A stretch of DNA of 64,000 nt from JBKHYJ01 sp046565505 (GCA_046565505.1 JBKHYJ010000107.1:1-64000), one strand, 5' to 3'. Counted from the stretch's first letter, positions 40,927-50,858 are shown. Notes: a model not told the origin generated them from the sequence alone. Numbers and translations: made by a program.

Positions 40927-43275
40927 CTACTTGATGCGCGCGGCGATTTGATCGACGCGCTTACTGAGTTCTCCGAGCTGCCCGATCAACTGTTTAGCCT
41001 GGTCGGTATTCATGTCGCTCAACTCGGCTATGATGCCCGTTATTCGCTGGCGCAGGGCGTCGGCCTCGCGCTGGGCTTCGCCTTTATTGAAGAAGCGATA
41101 AAAGGAGCTGTTGATTCGGCGCTCCAGGTCGTCGGCGCTCGCCTTGATCTCCGACAGTATCGCCGCGAACGCGACCTGCTGCAAGCGATTGACCTGTTCC
41201 TCACGCGCCTTCAGCGACTCTGTTTGCTCGCGCAGCTCCAGGGTGCGGGCTTCGATCTCGCGCGTGCGGCGGCTGATCTCTTCTTTGAACTCCTCCGTGC
41301 GAGTGGCGAGGGCGGAAGCCTGATCTTCAACCTTGCCGACCTGCTCGGCCACGCGGGCGGCCCTGGCTTCTATGTCTTTGAACTTCGTGGTGACCTGCTG
41401 CTCGATGCCCTGCGCCATCTGCCGCGCGGCGTTCACCTCCGTCAGGACGCGGCCCGTGCCCGCTTCGGCCGCCGCGGCGCGCGAGCCAAGGTCTGACATC
41501 TGCTGCGACAGCGGGGTCGTTGCTTGCTGAAGCTGCGCCGCGAGGCCCTGGAGCGACCCTATCTCGCGCTGCTGGGCCTCTATGGTTTGATACTGCTCTT
41601 TGAATTTTTTGTCGCTCCGATAATCGTTCTCCTCAAGCTGTTGCTCCAGGTCGATCACGCGGGCGGCTAACAGCCGCTCCCTCCGCTCGCCCGTGGCCGC
41701 GGCCAGCAATCGCGAGTCATAAGTGGTGTCGCCGGGCGCGCGGCCCGCCGCGGCCGGCCGATTAGAATCGGCCCGATCCCTGTCGGCGCTCGGGCGGCGT
41801 GGCAAGACCCCGCCATCGGCCGCCGCCTCATCCGCAGGGCCGCCGAAGAGCAGGTGCGATTTCATGAGCGCCACCTGCGAGCTGGCGTTTTCGTGCCCGG
41901 CTGACAGGTCGAGGGCGTAGACCATCGCCCAGAATCCGAACACGAATATGCTAGTGAAGACCGCCAGCCGCACGAATGAGCGGTGCACGCGCGACAATAA
42001 TTGAAATGGCGTGTCGAAGAATGGCGGGGTCGTTATCTCGCCCCGCTCGGGGAATGAATAATACCGCTCGCGCAGCCGGCCCGTGCGGCTCGACGGCGCG
42101 CGCTGCTCGGAGTCGAGTTGGATTTTATCGCCGCGGCTCACGCGGACGCGGAGCGTGCCGGCCGCGCGCTCCCAGAAAGATAACGCAGGGCCGGTCAGGT
42201 AGATCATCAAGAAAACGAACGTGAACAACGCGAGGTAGGCGAGCCCGCCCCACTTCATAGCCCTGTTGATCGACCCCAGGTACGCGCGGTACAACCGCTG
42301 GTCGCGCTCCTTGAGGTAAGGCTCGACCTGCCACGCGCTGAGGAATCGCTGGTTGGCCGCGCCCGTCATCGCGTCCACTTCCTGCTCTATACGGTCTTCG
42401 GAGTAGATTCTGTTGCGGTCGAAGTAGTACCGCAGCCATTCGCGGAACCCCTCGGGGTCTTGCCCTTCGGCGAGGTACTGCTCGATCACGGGGAGCGCGT
42501 CCGCCCAGGCCGCGTCATCCCCCTCGTAGGTTTTCGCGTAGACGTGGGAGCTTATCCAGCGGCCCGGCCCATTGCGCAGGTAACTCTCGTAATCGCGCTG
42601 AAACTTGGCGTCATTCATCAGCCAGTTTTCATCAACCCACTGCCGGTAGTTCGTGACATCCAGGTTGCGGCCCCTCGCGAACTGCGAGAGCGATGACAGG
42701 TGGCGCACCGGATTATTCTTCTCGCGCCCGCGCATGACGAGGAAGGTCGCGAGCGCAGACAAAACGATGATGAGTAAAGTCGCAGGTATAGTCTTGCGCC
42801 ATGATCGAAAGTACCTGCCGCCGAACAGCATGAGCAGCGCCAACATGGGCGTCACGAAGAAGAAGAAGAAGATGAAGACTATCAGGTAAGCAGGGTCCTC
42901 GTGCGGCAGCACGGGGTTCCAGGGCCGCGGCACGGGGGCGAAGCGCACGAAGGCCATAGTCGCGCCCAGCACCAGCGTGAGGACGAGCTGCTGGCCCAGG
43001 ACAAGAAGCAGGAAGATGGACAGCCGCGCCCTCCAGGGCCGCGACTCGAACCTGCGGGCGAAAGTGCGTTCGAGCCGCTCGTCTATTTCGCGGCGCAAGG
43101 CGGAGATGTCTTCGTCAGTCGTTTCAAGCTGCGCGCCTTCAAGCTCGCGCCTGAGCCGCGCGAGCTTCACCGTCGCCGCCAGCCGGGCGAAAGGCGAAAG
43201 CCCTCGCTCCCTCGCGTCGAGCGCGACGAGGTATTCCCTCAATATGTCCGTATCCCGCGTTATAACCGTTTCCAT
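40927..43275 (-). CDS. Large membrane protein with C-terminal coiled coil
   Basis: The 782-residue product is not recognised as a named family. An N-terminal helical cytoplasmic part (about 1-75, LVALDARERGLSPFARLAAT) precedes membrane helices near 80-110, 125-150, 165-185, 340-360 and 430-455. An outer region of about 150 residues between them holds aromatic-rich YESYLRNGPGRWISSHVYAK. The last 300 residues are long heptad-rich coiled coil with KFKDIEARAARVAEQVGKVE. The ATG at 43275 is chosen over an upstream frame with proline-glycine-rich content. The shape suggests a scaffold or envelope-spanning protein. The FTP-like lipoprotein gene lies 84 bases upstream on the same strand. Confidence 0.75.
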   Translation of the reverse strand: METVITRDTDILREYLVALDARERGLSPFARLAATVKLARLRRELEGAQLETTDEDISALRREIDERLERTFARRFESRPWRARLSIFLLLVLGQQLVLTLVLGATMAFVRFAPVPRPWNPVLPHEDPAYLIVFIFFFFFVTPMLALLMLFGGRYFRSWRKTIPATLLIIVLSALATFLVMRGREKNNPVRHLSSLSQFARGRNLDVTNYRQWVDENWLMNDAKFQRDYESYLRNGPGRWISSHVYAKTYEGDDAAWADALPVIEQYLAEGQDPEGFREWLRYYFDRNRIYSEDRIEQEVDAMTGAANQRFLSAWQVEPYLKERDQRLYRAYLGSINRAMKWGGLAYLALFTFVFLMIYLTGPALSFWERAAGTLRVRVSRGDKIQLDSEQRAPSSRTGRLRERYYSFPERGEITTPPFFDTPFQLLSRVHRSFVRLAVFTSIFVFGFWAMVYALDLSAGHENASSQVALMKSHLLFGGPADEAAADGGVLPRRPSADRDRADSNRPAAAGRAPGDTTYDSRLLAAATGERRERLLAARVIDLEQQLEENDYRSDKKFKEQYQTIEAQQREIGSLQGLAAQLQQATTPLSQQMSDLGSRAAAAEAGTGRVLTEVNAARQMAQGIEQQVTTKFKDIEARAARVAEQVGKVEDQASALATRTEEFKEEISRRTREIEARTLELREQTESLKAREEQVNRLQQVAFAAILSEIKASADDLERRINSSFYRFFNKGEAQREADALRQRITGIIAELSDMNTDQAKQLIGQLGELSKRVDQIAARIK

Positions 43276-43359
43276 ATTCGATCCGGGTCCCGGCCGGCGG
43301 CCGGTCGCAGGGGCGAAAGAGAGTCCCACACACCCTCGGCCCCGGCCCCCGGCTCCCAT

Positions 43360-44172
43360 TCAGGTTTGGAAATTCTGAACCACTTTCAATTCCTCGCCGT
43401 TGATCGCGTCAACGTAGACGGTCCAGGAGAGGGAGCTGCCGGCGACTATTTCCCAGGCGAGATGAACCTCAATCGCGTCCCCTTTTTCGACAGGAAGGAT
43501 GACCGCCTGCTTGACAACCACTTCGCCGGGGTTGGTGACCTGCGCCCGCTGCTCGCGCCCGGCGATATCCGTGTAGGTGAAGGTGCGGCCGACGACTCTT
43601 TTGGCGGCGGCTTCTCTCTCTACCTGCGGGCGCGCGGGCAGCTCGACCACGGGGATGAACCTGGCGTCGAGCTGCATCAGCCGGCCTTCGGCGCTGATGA
43701 CCGCGACCATCTCCCCGAAATTGCCCGCTATGGGGAAAGAGTAATTCGATTGCCTGTAGGTCAACCGCTGTATCTGATTGGACTGGTCGCCGGCGACCAG
43801 CGACACCGACGCGGGGTCCGCGCCGAGCAGGTCGCGCCACCTGTCTATGAACGCTTTCACGGCCTCGCGCAGCGCGATGGTCTCGCTCCCGGGCTCCGGC
43901 TTGGCGGCCATTATCTTAATGCCGCCCGTCACGCCCAACAGCGAGCGCGGCGTGTAGATGACCGGGTAGAGGTCGGGCGGGGTCTGCTGCACGCCGTAAG
44001 CGTCGAGCATCTGCCTCCACTCGCGCTCGGCCTTCGCGCGCCTCTCGGCCGAATCCGTGATGACGGCGGGGTAATTCTTCTGCGGCGTGTTCGGAACTTT
44101 AGGCGAGGCGGCGTCACACCCGGTCAGGAATATGGCTACTGTTATAAAAAAGGTGAGGCGAATTAAACTCAT
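43360..44172 (-). CDS. Lipoprotein with FTP/PepSY-like propeptide fold
   Basis: The 270-residue product has a lipoprotein signal ending FLTGC (Cys19). The rest resembles the fungalysin/thermolysin propeptide (FTP) and PepSY repeats. A helix precedes the strand pattern SNQIQRLTYRQSNYSFPIAG, with AVISAEGRLMQLDARFIPV, and the final LSWTVYVDAINGEELKVVQN is the classic PepSY ending. No metalloprotease domain is attached, so it may act as a separate chaperone or inhibitor, or in another role. It diverges from the Smr gene. Confidence 0.75.
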   Translation of the reverse strand: MSLIRLTFFITVAIFLTGCDAASPKVPNTPQKNYPAVITDSAERRAKAEREWRQMLDAYGVQQTPPDLYPVIYTPRSLLGVTGGIKIMAAKPEPGSETIALREAVKAFIDRWRDLLGADPASVSLVAGDQSNQIQRLTYRQSNYSFPIAGNFGEMVAVISAEGRLMQLDARFIPVVELPARPQVEREAAAKRVVGRTFTYTDIAGREQRAQVTNPGEVVVKQAVILPVEKGDAIEVHLAWEIVAGSSLSWTVYVDAINGEELKVVQNFQT

Positions 44173-44334
44173 ATCAGCACAGAAGCAATACCGCGCGCCT
44201 CTGTGCCCGGTAGTCCGGCGCGCGAATCAAAGTCGAATAAATAATTATTCCCGATTTCAAACGTGCAGGCAAGCTGACGTTGTTCGGCGACCGCCGCCTT
44301 TGATATTCCGGGCATGCGTCAATAATATCAAGGC

Positions 44335-44760
44335 ATGCCATTCGACTCTTTGCTGAGCGCGTTACGCAGGGCATTCGCCATAGGCATTCGCCCGCGCGGC
44401 GGCATGCCCTCGCGTCATAGCTCGAAGCCGCGAGAGCTTGACGACGACCAAAGCATCGACCCCATGAACCCGTTTCCTGACCCCGTAGTCATCGAATTCA
44501 GTGACGTGATCGACCTGCACTCTATCCCCCCGCGACAGGTCCGCGCGGTGGTTGAAGATTACCTCCGGGAGGCCAGCGGGCGCGGGTTCAGGTGGGTCCG
44601 CATCATTCACGGTAAAGGCATAGGCGTTCAGCGGGAGGTCGTGCGCTCCGTACTCGCCCGCGACCCGCAGGTAATAGATTTCAAGGACGCGCCGCCCGAA
44701 GCGGGAGGCCGCGGCGCTACCATCGTCACGCTCGGGGGCGGCAGGCGGCGGGCGGAGTGA
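44335..44760 (+). CDS. Small Smr (MutS-related) domain protein
   Basis: The 141-residue protein ends in an Smr domain (about 55-130): IDLHSIPPRQVRAVVEDYL with the DLH motif, VRIIHGKGIGVQREVVRSVL with the HGKG loop, and the closing ATIVTLGG strand. Smr domains are nickases or RNA endonucleases acting on branched or stalled substrates, including ribosome rescue. The first 40 residues are basic and without a domain. An internal ATG at 44464 could also serve. The DUF1573 gene follows. Confidence 0.85.
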   Translation: MPFDSLLSALRRAFAIGIRPRGGMPSRHSSKPRELDDDQSIDPMNPFPDPVVIEFSDVIDLHSIPPRQVRAVVEDYLREASGRGFRWVRIIHGKGIGVQREVVRSVLARDPQVIDFKDAPPEAGGRGATIVTLGGGRRRAE

Positions 44761-44915
44761 GTGCGGCCATAAGATTATGGCGTATCAGGCGGGCGCGAGA
44801 TGTATGGGTCAGTCATTACCGCATTCGGCTCAGGCATGACCCCGTCACGCGAACCCCGGTCGTTTCCCGCTCGCTGTTTTGCAACCGGCCTCGGTTTACG
44901 CTAAATTATTTAGCG

Positions 44916-45536
44916 ATGATAAACAGGTCCGAAAAGCTCAATACTATTTTCATATTGCTTTTGACGCTGACGGCGAGTTGCTCCGCGCCTCCCGAAAATG
45001 TCGGCAATGCTAACGCCAATTCCGCGCAGCAGGCGGCCGCAGCCAAAGCCGAGCCGCCCGTCGCGCAGAGCGGGACTCCGACGGCGACCGGCAATGGCAA
45101 CCCTTCAACTGCTCAGCCGCCCGGCGCACAGACCGCGCCCGTGCAGCCCGCGAGTCCGCCAGCCGCCGACGCGGCGAAGCCGGCCGCCCAGGCCGCGGCC
45201 GATTCGGCGGCCAAAGGCCGGGCGCCGAGGTTGCTCGTGCCGGATAAGAAGCTGGACTTCGGCAAGCAGCCGCAGGACAAGACGCTCGCGCGCACCTTCC
45301 AGATTAAGAACGTCGGCAACGCTGACCTTCTAATAGAATCGGTCACGCCTAGCTGAGGGTGCACAACCGTGGACTCCCCGAAAGTCCTACGGCCTGGTCA
45401 GGCCGGCAGCATCAAAGTGAAGGTTGAGACGGGCAAAGCGCCCGGCCCGCATGTTAAGTCGGTAACCATTAAAACGAACGACCCGAACGACCCGTCCGTC
45501 ATGGTTCAGTTCGCGTTTGACGTTAAAGAAAAGTAG
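44916..45536 (+). CDS. DUF1573 lipoprotein gene with in-frame UGA at a conserved cysteine
   Basis: From the ATG at 44916 (lipobox LTASC) comes an Ala/Pro-rich linker and then a DUF1573 domain (LDFGKQPQDKTLARTFQIKN, NADLLIESVTPS). At 45354-45356 stands TGA. The same frame continues without interruption as GCTTVDSPKVLRPGQAGSIK through FDVKEK to a TAG at 45536. DUF1573 domains carry S-C-G-C-T exactly here, so the TGA replaces the first cysteine. Alternatives are selenocysteine, a nonsense mutation (TGC to TGA) or a sequence error. A bulged nine-pair hairpin follows at 45367-45392, with its loop 20 bases after the UGA. The aminotransferase gene starts 11 bases after the TAG. Confidence 0.75.
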
Positions 45537-45547
45537 CGCGCCCTCGC

Positions 45548-46771
45548 ATGCCGAAAGCTGACGTTAAATACGACGAATTGCTATCCGAAGTAGGCCGCGC
45601 GATGTGGCCCAACGCCATACGAAAGCTCACGCAGATGCTGGGGCGCGGCGATGTCATCTCGCTCGCGGCCGGGGCGCCGAGCGCGGAAACATTCCCCGCC
45701 GAAGAACTGGCAGAGATCGCTGCGCGGGTGATACGCGAGCGCGGCCGCTTCGCGCTCCAGTATGGGCCGACGCGCGGGCAGAGCGCGCTCATCGAAGAGG
45801 TCGTAACGATCCTTCGCTCGCGCGGTATGGAGACGGTGACCCCGGCGGAAGTGGTCATGACGTCGGGCTCGCAGCAGGGGCTTGATTTGATAGCCCGCGT
45901 GTTGATAGACCCGGGCGATGTCGCCTTCGTCGAGTTGCCCAGTTACATCGGCGGCACCATCGCGCTTCACAACTCGCGCGCGGAGCTTGTCGGGGTGCGC
46001 CAGGACGATGGCGGAATAGTGGTGGGCGACCTGCGCGAGAAGATCGGGCAGGTGCGCGCCGCGGGGCGCCGCGCCAAATGCATTTACACGATCCCGAATT
46101 TTCAGAATCCCTCCGGGGTCACGCTCGCCGCAGGGCGGCGCGAAGAGTTGGTAGAGCTTGCCGACGAGCATGACTTGCTCATCATAGAAGATGACGCCTA
46201 CTTCGACCTCTTCTTCACCGAGGAGGCGTCGCGCCTCGTGCCGCTCGCGGCCTTCAGGCCGGGGCGCGTGGTATACCTGGGGACGTTTTCTAAGGTGCTC
46301 TCGCCCGGCATTCGCACGGCCTATCTGCGAGCGCCCGAGGAGATCGCTTTAAAGGTCGAGCTTGCGAAAGAAGGCGCCGACCTGTCGTCAAGCGTCCTTG
46401 ATCAGGCGATAGTCGTAGAGAGTTTACGCTCGGGGCTGGTAGAGAGGCGCTTGCCCGAGCTTCGCAAGTTTTACGAGGCGCGCTGCCGGGCGATGCTTGA
46501 GGCGCTGGAGCAGTTCGCCCCCGCCGGCTCGCGCTGGACCAGGCCCATAGGCGGATTCTTCGTCCTGATGGAATTGGCGAAAGGGATAGACGCGACTAAA
46601 GCGCTTCCCGGCGTGATAGAGGACGGGGCTGCTTACGTTCCGGGCCAGCCATTCTTTATCGATGGGGGCGGGGAGAACACGCTGCGGCTGGCATTCTCTA
46701 AGGAGTCGCCGGAGAAGATCGCGCGGGGCGTCGAGCTGATGTGCCGCGCCTTCGGCAAAGCGCGGCGGTGA
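45548..46771 (+). CDS. PLP-dependent class I/II aminotransferase (2-aminoadipate/LysN-like)
   Basis: The 407-residue fold-type I enzyme resembles the MocR-associated/LysN aminotransferase group. It shows SLAAGAPSAETFPAEEL at the N terminus, the YGPTRGQSALIEEV segment, YTIPNFQNPSGVTLA, EDDAYFDLFF, and the PLP lysine in LGTFSKVLSPGIRTAYLR. It has no GntR DNA-binding domain, so it is an enzyme and not a MocR regulator. The likely reaction is transamination of 2-aminoadipate or branched or aromatic amino acids. It may be cotranscribed with the DUF1573 gene. Confidence 0.92.
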   Translation: MPKADVKYDELLSEVGRAMWPNAIRKLTQMLGRGDVISLAAGAPSAETFPAEELAEIAARVIRERGRFALQYGPTRGQSALIEEVVTILRSRGMETVTPAEVVMTSGSQQGLDLIARVLIDPGDVAFVELPSYIGGTIALHNSRAELVGVRQDDGGIVVGDLREKIGQVRAAGRRAKCIYTIPNFQNPSGVTLAAGRREELVELADEHDLLIIEDDAYFDLFFTEEASRLVPLAAFRPGRVVYLGTFSKVLSPGIRTAYLRAPEEIALKVELAKEGADLSSSVLDQAIVVESLRSGLVERRLPELRKFYEARCRAMLEALEQFAPAGSRWTRPIGGFFVLMELAKGIDATKALPGVIEDGAAYVPGQPFFIDGGGENTLRLAFSKESPEKIARGVELMCRAFGKARR

Positions 46772-47226
46772 GGGCGCGTAAGTGCCGCGCAAAGCCCAAT
46801 GTGGGTAACATAACAATGCTTGTCACCCGCCATTTACGCCAGGCGTCACTGTTTTTAACCGCTCGGTCAACTTAAATCATCCCGCCTGACTGCTTCTTTC
46901 ATTCTGGTGGAATGGCCCTTATCCGTGAAGGTAATGTCATCGAATCTCTCGCCGGTTTTCTCGCCTTATCGCCGGCAATTGAGGTGCAATGATATTCATG
47001 CGCTTTTTTGGAACGTGAATTGATAATGGTAAAAGCGCCCCCGGATTCATAAAGTCATGATTCGTAGCGTAGATTTCACGGCATTGTATTGCCCCACGCC
47101 CCCATCGGATTAAGCCACCCCCTCGCTGGATCCGATCCCCCGCGCCGCGGTGCTGTCGAGTAAGGCACGTCCTGTCTCCGGCGCCGCGGCGATTGCTTTT
47201 CGACCCCGACTCCATCCGACCGGCCA
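46772..47226. other. Intergenic region between convergent genes
   Basis: These 455 bases separate the aminotransferase gene from the minus-strand propeller gene. I see no protein-like frame, no tRNA and no clear terminator. Base composition is more AT-rich than in the surrounding genes around 46800-47060. Confidence 0.4.
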
Positions 47227-48435
47227 TTACTTCTTCACCGCGTTCGTGCGGTTGCCCGCCGCATGCGAGGCGGTCGCCACCACCAGCCCCCTGTTGGTGG
47301 CGAGCACAAGCGTGTCGCCCGAGAAGATCGGGTCGGCTACGATCTCGAATTCGCGGTCCAGTTGATAGAGGTTCACACGCCGCCCGTCGGCGTTCAAAAA
47401 GACCGCGACGTAATCACCCCTGAGCGGCGCGACCATCGTCGCGTCGCCTTCGACTATGGGGTCAGCGGCGATCCGGTTTTCAAGGCGCCGTTTCCATACG
47501 CGGTCGCCGTTTTCGCGCGAGAGGGCGTAGATGAAATTATCAAATGACGCGACCAGGACGCGGTCGCCCATGATGACGGGAGATGCCTCGATCGCGGCGC
47601 CCGTGCGCGAGCGCCACCGTAGCTTGAGAGTCGCCAGGTCGACCGAATAAAGATAGCCATCGCCCGACCCGAAGTATAACGATTGCCCATCGGCCGCAGG
47701 CCGCCCTACGACCTTCCCGCCCGTCTGGAACTTCCATATCAATTGCCCGCGCTCGCGCCCTGCCACGCGGAGCGCGCCATCGTCGCTGCCGAAATAAATG
47801 GCGCTCTCGGTCACGAGCGCGCGGCCCCGAACCGCGTCCTGGGTTTCGACTTTCCAGACGACCTCGCCGCTCGCCGAAGAGAGCGCGTAGAACGCGCCGT
47901 CGGCGCTGCCCGCGTATATGCGGCCCGGCCCGAGCGCGAGCGGCGACGTGAAAGGGCGCGGGTAATCGCGCACCCACACAGTGAGACCCGTCGCTTTATC
48001 CACTGCGCTCAACGACGCGCCCGCTTCTGACCCGCCTTCCGCGATCTTCCGAGTGACGACGTAAACGGCGTCCTCGCCCGATGCTATCGGGGCGCTGATG
48101 ATTCCGCCGGGCTCTGCCGTCCACAGGAGCAACCCCGTTTGACGGTCAAGGCAGAAAACCCGTCCGCCGGCTAGCGGCAAGTAGATGCGCGCGCCATCGA
48201 GCGTGGGCGAAAGCGTCACCGCATTTTCAGTGAGGTGTTGCCACGACCGCTTGAATGGGAGCGCGAGCTTCGACGTGGAAGTCGCGCCCGATTCCGCCCG
48301 CGTTTGTTGTACCGCCGCTTGCCCGGCGGCTTGTTTCGACTCGGCGCGCGCAGCCTGGGTCGGAGGCTCCGACCCGAATACCTGATGCGCGAGTATGAAT
48401 AAAGAAATGATGGCAATGGGCGCTGAAATCCGCAT
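47227..48435 (-). CDS. PQQ-like beta-propeller repeat protein
   Basis: The 402-residue product has a signal peptide (ISAPIAIISLFILAHQVFGS), a short linker and seven to eight PQQ-type blades such as GGRVFCLDRQTGLLLWTAEP, GAFYALSSASGEVVWKVET and GYLYSVDLATLKLRWRSRTG. It resembles BamB-type and other extracytoplasmic propellers without catalytic dehydrogenase residues, so a scaffold or assembly role is more likely than an enzyme. The ATG at 48435 gives a proper signal peptide; an upstream TTG would lengthen it by 11 residues. Confidence 0.87.
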   Translation of the reverse strand: MRISAPIAIISLFILAHQVFGSEPPTQAARAESKQAAGQAAVQQTRAESGATSTSKLALPFKRSWQHLTENAVTLSPTLDGARIYLPLAGGRVFCLDRQTGLLLWTAEPGGIISAPIASGEDAVYVVTRKIAEGGSEAGASLSAVDKATGLTVWVRDYPRPFTSPLALGPGRIYAGSADGAFYALSSASGEVVWKVETQDAVRGRALVTESAIYFGSDDGALRVAGRERGQLIWKFQTGGKVVGRPAADGQSLYFGSGDGYLYSVDLATLKLRWRSRTGAAIEASPVIMGDRVLVASFDNFIYALSRENGDRVWKRRLENRIAADPIVEGDATMVAPLRGDYVAVFLNADGRRVNLYQLDREFEIVADPIFSGDTLVLATNRGLVVATASHAAGNRTNAVKK

Positions 48436-48539
48436 AATTGAACAGTAGTCGGGGCGTCGCTGGCTCAATGGTAATTCTATCGGAGGGCTATCCGGGCGTC
48501 AAAGATGAGTACAATCGGCGGCGCGCCAGTTCCGCCCGG

Positions 48540-50303
48540 TCATCTGAGCGGCCAGAACACCGGCACGACGAGCAAGGTCACTATCATAACGACGAGCGTC
48601 AGCAGTCCACCTGTCTTAACGTAATCTGAAAAACGGTACTTGCCGGGCCCATAAACAATGGCGGTGACGGGTTCGAGCGGCGTGGGGAAGGTGCACGAAG
48701 CCGCCACGGAAATCGTGATGGCAAATGCCCGCGGGTTGACTTGCAACTGGCTCGCGACGTTGATGGCGATGGGGGCGAGAATCAGCGCGCAGGCGGCGTT
48801 CGCCATCGGCTGCGTCAGCAGGACCGTGAAGACGAAGAAGCCCGCGAGCACGACCATCGGCCCGCCCGCCCCGAGGTACTGCGTCACGTAATCGGCCAGG
48901 ACTTTAGCCGCGCCCGTCTTCTCCATCGCGATTCCGAGCGGTATGGTGGCGGCGATAAGGATGATGGCGGTCCACTCTATCTTGTCATACGCCTCCTGTA
49001 CAGTGATGCAGCGCGTGAGCACCATGGCGGCGGCGGCGGCCAGGGCCGTGAGCGCGATAGGCGCGAGGCCCGAGCCGGCGACGATCGCCGACAGCAGGAA
49101 GATGCCGGCCGCCCAGATGGCTTTGTTTCTTCTTAAGGGCGTGTGCTCTACGTCTTCGAGCGTCAGGAAGTTCGGGTCCCTGCGCAGTTGATTGATGTTT
49201 TCGGAATTGCCCTGGATCACCAAAACGTCGCCGAAATCTAAGCGGATGCCGCTTAGCTTTTCGTGAAGCGCGCGGTGATGGCGATAGATCGCCAGCACGT
49301 CGGCATGGTAGCGCGAGCCGAAGCTGATCTCCTTCAGCGTCTTGCCGGCGAACGTGGAATTCGGGGATAGTATGGCTTCGACGATGACCCTGTCGGCGAT
49401 CCGGTCGGGGCCGGCGGGCCTGTTATCACTCTTGATGCCGAGCCCCTGCGCGTCTTTGATGCTGAGTATCTGGTCGAGCTTGCCTTTGACCAGCAGTACG
49501 TCGTTCGTTTTCAGCCTGGCCTCGCGGTGCGGCAGCTTGCGCTCCCCGCCGCGCTCTATCCCGAGAATCTGCAGGTCGTACATGGCCCGAAAATCGGCTT
49601 CGGCGAGCGTCTTGTCGCTCAGGGGGGAGTTCGGCAGTATCACTACCTCTGTAACGAAATCCTTGCTCACGTACTCGTCATCGAAGTCGGCGGTTTCATG
49701 CTTCGGCAATAGCCGCCTGCCGACGAGCGCCATAAATAGCGTGCCTGCGACGAGGAGCGGAATGCCGAGCGGCGCGAACTCAAACAACGTGAACTCCGGC
49801 AGGCCATATTTTGGGAGGACGCTGTTGACCGCCAGATTGGTCGAGGAACCGACCAGCGTGCACTTGCCACCCAGGACGGCGCCGAACGAGAGCGGCATCA
49901 GGAATTGCGAGACGGGCTGTCTCATGCGGCGCGAGATCGCGAAGACCGCCGGCATCAAAACGGCGGCCGTTACGACGTTGCTCAGGAAAGAGGCGAGCGC
50001 GCCCGCGGTCACCATGAGGACTATGAGAAATGTAGTCTTGTTTGATCCCGACACCTTATGCAGGCGGCGGCCGATGGCCTCGACCACCCCGGTGTTGAAA
50101 AGCGCGGCCGATATCACGAAGAATCCCGCGATGGTAACGACCGCCGGGTCGCTGAACCCCGAAAGCCCCTCTTTTACGTCCACGATGCCCGTCAGGGTCA
50201 GGGCGAGCAGCATTAAGATTGCGATCAGGTCGATTGCGAGAGCCTCGGTCACGAACAGTATGACCGCGGTTATCAGGATCGCGAAGACTATAGTTATCTG
50301 CAC
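48540..50303 (-). CDS. SLC13/DASS family permease with two TrkA-C domains
   Basis: The 587-residue membrane protein has N-terminal (about 1-190) and C-terminal (about 390-587) membrane blocks of the divalent anion/Na+ symporter type. These include LSGFSDPAVVTIAGFFVISA and SNVVTAAVLMPAVFAISRRM, and the closing NPRAFAITISVAASCTFPTP and YGPGKYRFSDYVKTGG. Between them are two TrkA-C regulatory domains (about 205-290 and 300-375). This layout is that of YbiR/SAC1-like transporters of sulfate, dicarboxylate or similar anions. It is upstream of no partner gene; the lone receiver lies 46 bases upstream. Confidence 0.9.
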   Translation of the reverse strand: MQITIVFAILITAVILFVTEALAIDLIAILMLLALTLTGIVDVKEGLSGFSDPAVVTIAGFFVISAALFNTGVVEAIGRRLHKVSGSNKTTFLIVLMVTAGALASFLSNVVTAAVLMPAVFAISRRMRQPVSQFLMPLSFGAVLGGKCTLVGSSTNLAVNSVLPKYGLPEFTLFEFAPLGIPLLVAGTLFMALVGRRLLPKHETADFDDEYVSKDFVTEVVILPNSPLSDKTLAEADFRAMYDLQILGIERGGERKLPHREARLKTNDVLLVKGKLDQILSIKDAQGLGIKSDNRPAGPDRIADRVIVEAILSPNSTFAGKTLKEISFGSRYHADVLAIYRHHRALHEKLSGIRLDFGDVLVIQGNSENINQLRRDPNFLTLEDVEHTPLRRNKAIWAAGIFLLSAIVAGSGLAPIALTALAAAAAMVLTRCITVQEAYDKIEWTAIILIAATIPLGIAMEKTGAAKVLADYVTQYLGAGGPMVVLAGFFVFTVLLTQPMANAACALILAPIAINVASQLQVNPRAFAITISVAASCTFPTPLEPVTAIVYGPGKYRFSDYVKTGGLLTLVVMIVTLLVVPVFWPLR

Positions 50304-50349
50304 ACAGTCCTCATGAGTAGTAAGGAATTTAGGAGAGCTTATGGGTCGG

Positions 50350-50739
50350 CTAAGCCGCGCCTACGGGCTTAGATTTCATGCCGGAGATCGCATTAATCAG
50401 GTCATCGAATTCCACGGGCTTGGTCAGGTAACCGTCTGCCCCTAGATCGACCGCGGCCTGGCCGGCGCTCGCCTCGTCGCCGGTGATGACGAGGATCGGG
50501 ACGGAGCGCAGCGGCCCGTCGCCTCGAATCTTCTCGATGACCTCCTTCCCGTCAATGCCAGGCAAGTTGAGGTCGAGCACAATGACATCGGGCTGCACCT
50601 CGTGCGCTTTCTCTAAGCCCGTCTCCCCATCACTGGCTGACTGCGCCTGGTACCCCTCGGCGACCAGAAGATGTGCGAGCGCATCGCGCGAATACTCGTC
50701 ATCTTCTATGACCAGGATTTTAACATTCTGATTATTCAT
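50350..50739 (-). CDS. Single-domain response regulator (CheY-like)
   Basis: The 129-residue protein is only a receiver domain: acidic pair in VIEDDEYSRDAL, phospho-acceptor D56 in DVIVLDLNLPGIDG, Thr/Ser in PILVITGDEASAG and Lys in GYLTKPVEFDDLI. It has no output domain, so it must act by protein contact or in a phosphorelay. Orphan kinases such as the one at 3691-6372 are possible partners, but nothing in the sequence links them. Confidence 0.9.
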   Translation of the reverse strand: MNNQNVKILVIEDDEYSRDALAHLLVAEGYQAQSASDGETGLEKAHEVQPDVIVLDLNLPGIDGKEVIEKIRGDGPLRSVPILVITGDEASAGQAAVDLGADGYLTKPVEFDDLINAISGMKSKPVGAA

Positions 50740-50858
50740 AACGCCTTTGACCGCGCCGACCGCCGGCCTTACTAATTATTACAAGCCGCCCCGGGCGTTT
50801 CAACGTTCGAGGCAGGCCGGTTAAGATTTTAGCGGCCCAAACGCCGCCGGCCGGTCTA

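Noticed and set aside
42901..44166. Plus-strand open frame of 421 codons opposite the coiled-coil and FTP-like genes
   Set aside because: Its product is Arg/Gly/Pro-rich without domains, and it spans two well-supported minus-strand genes. It is a GC-rich antisense shadow.
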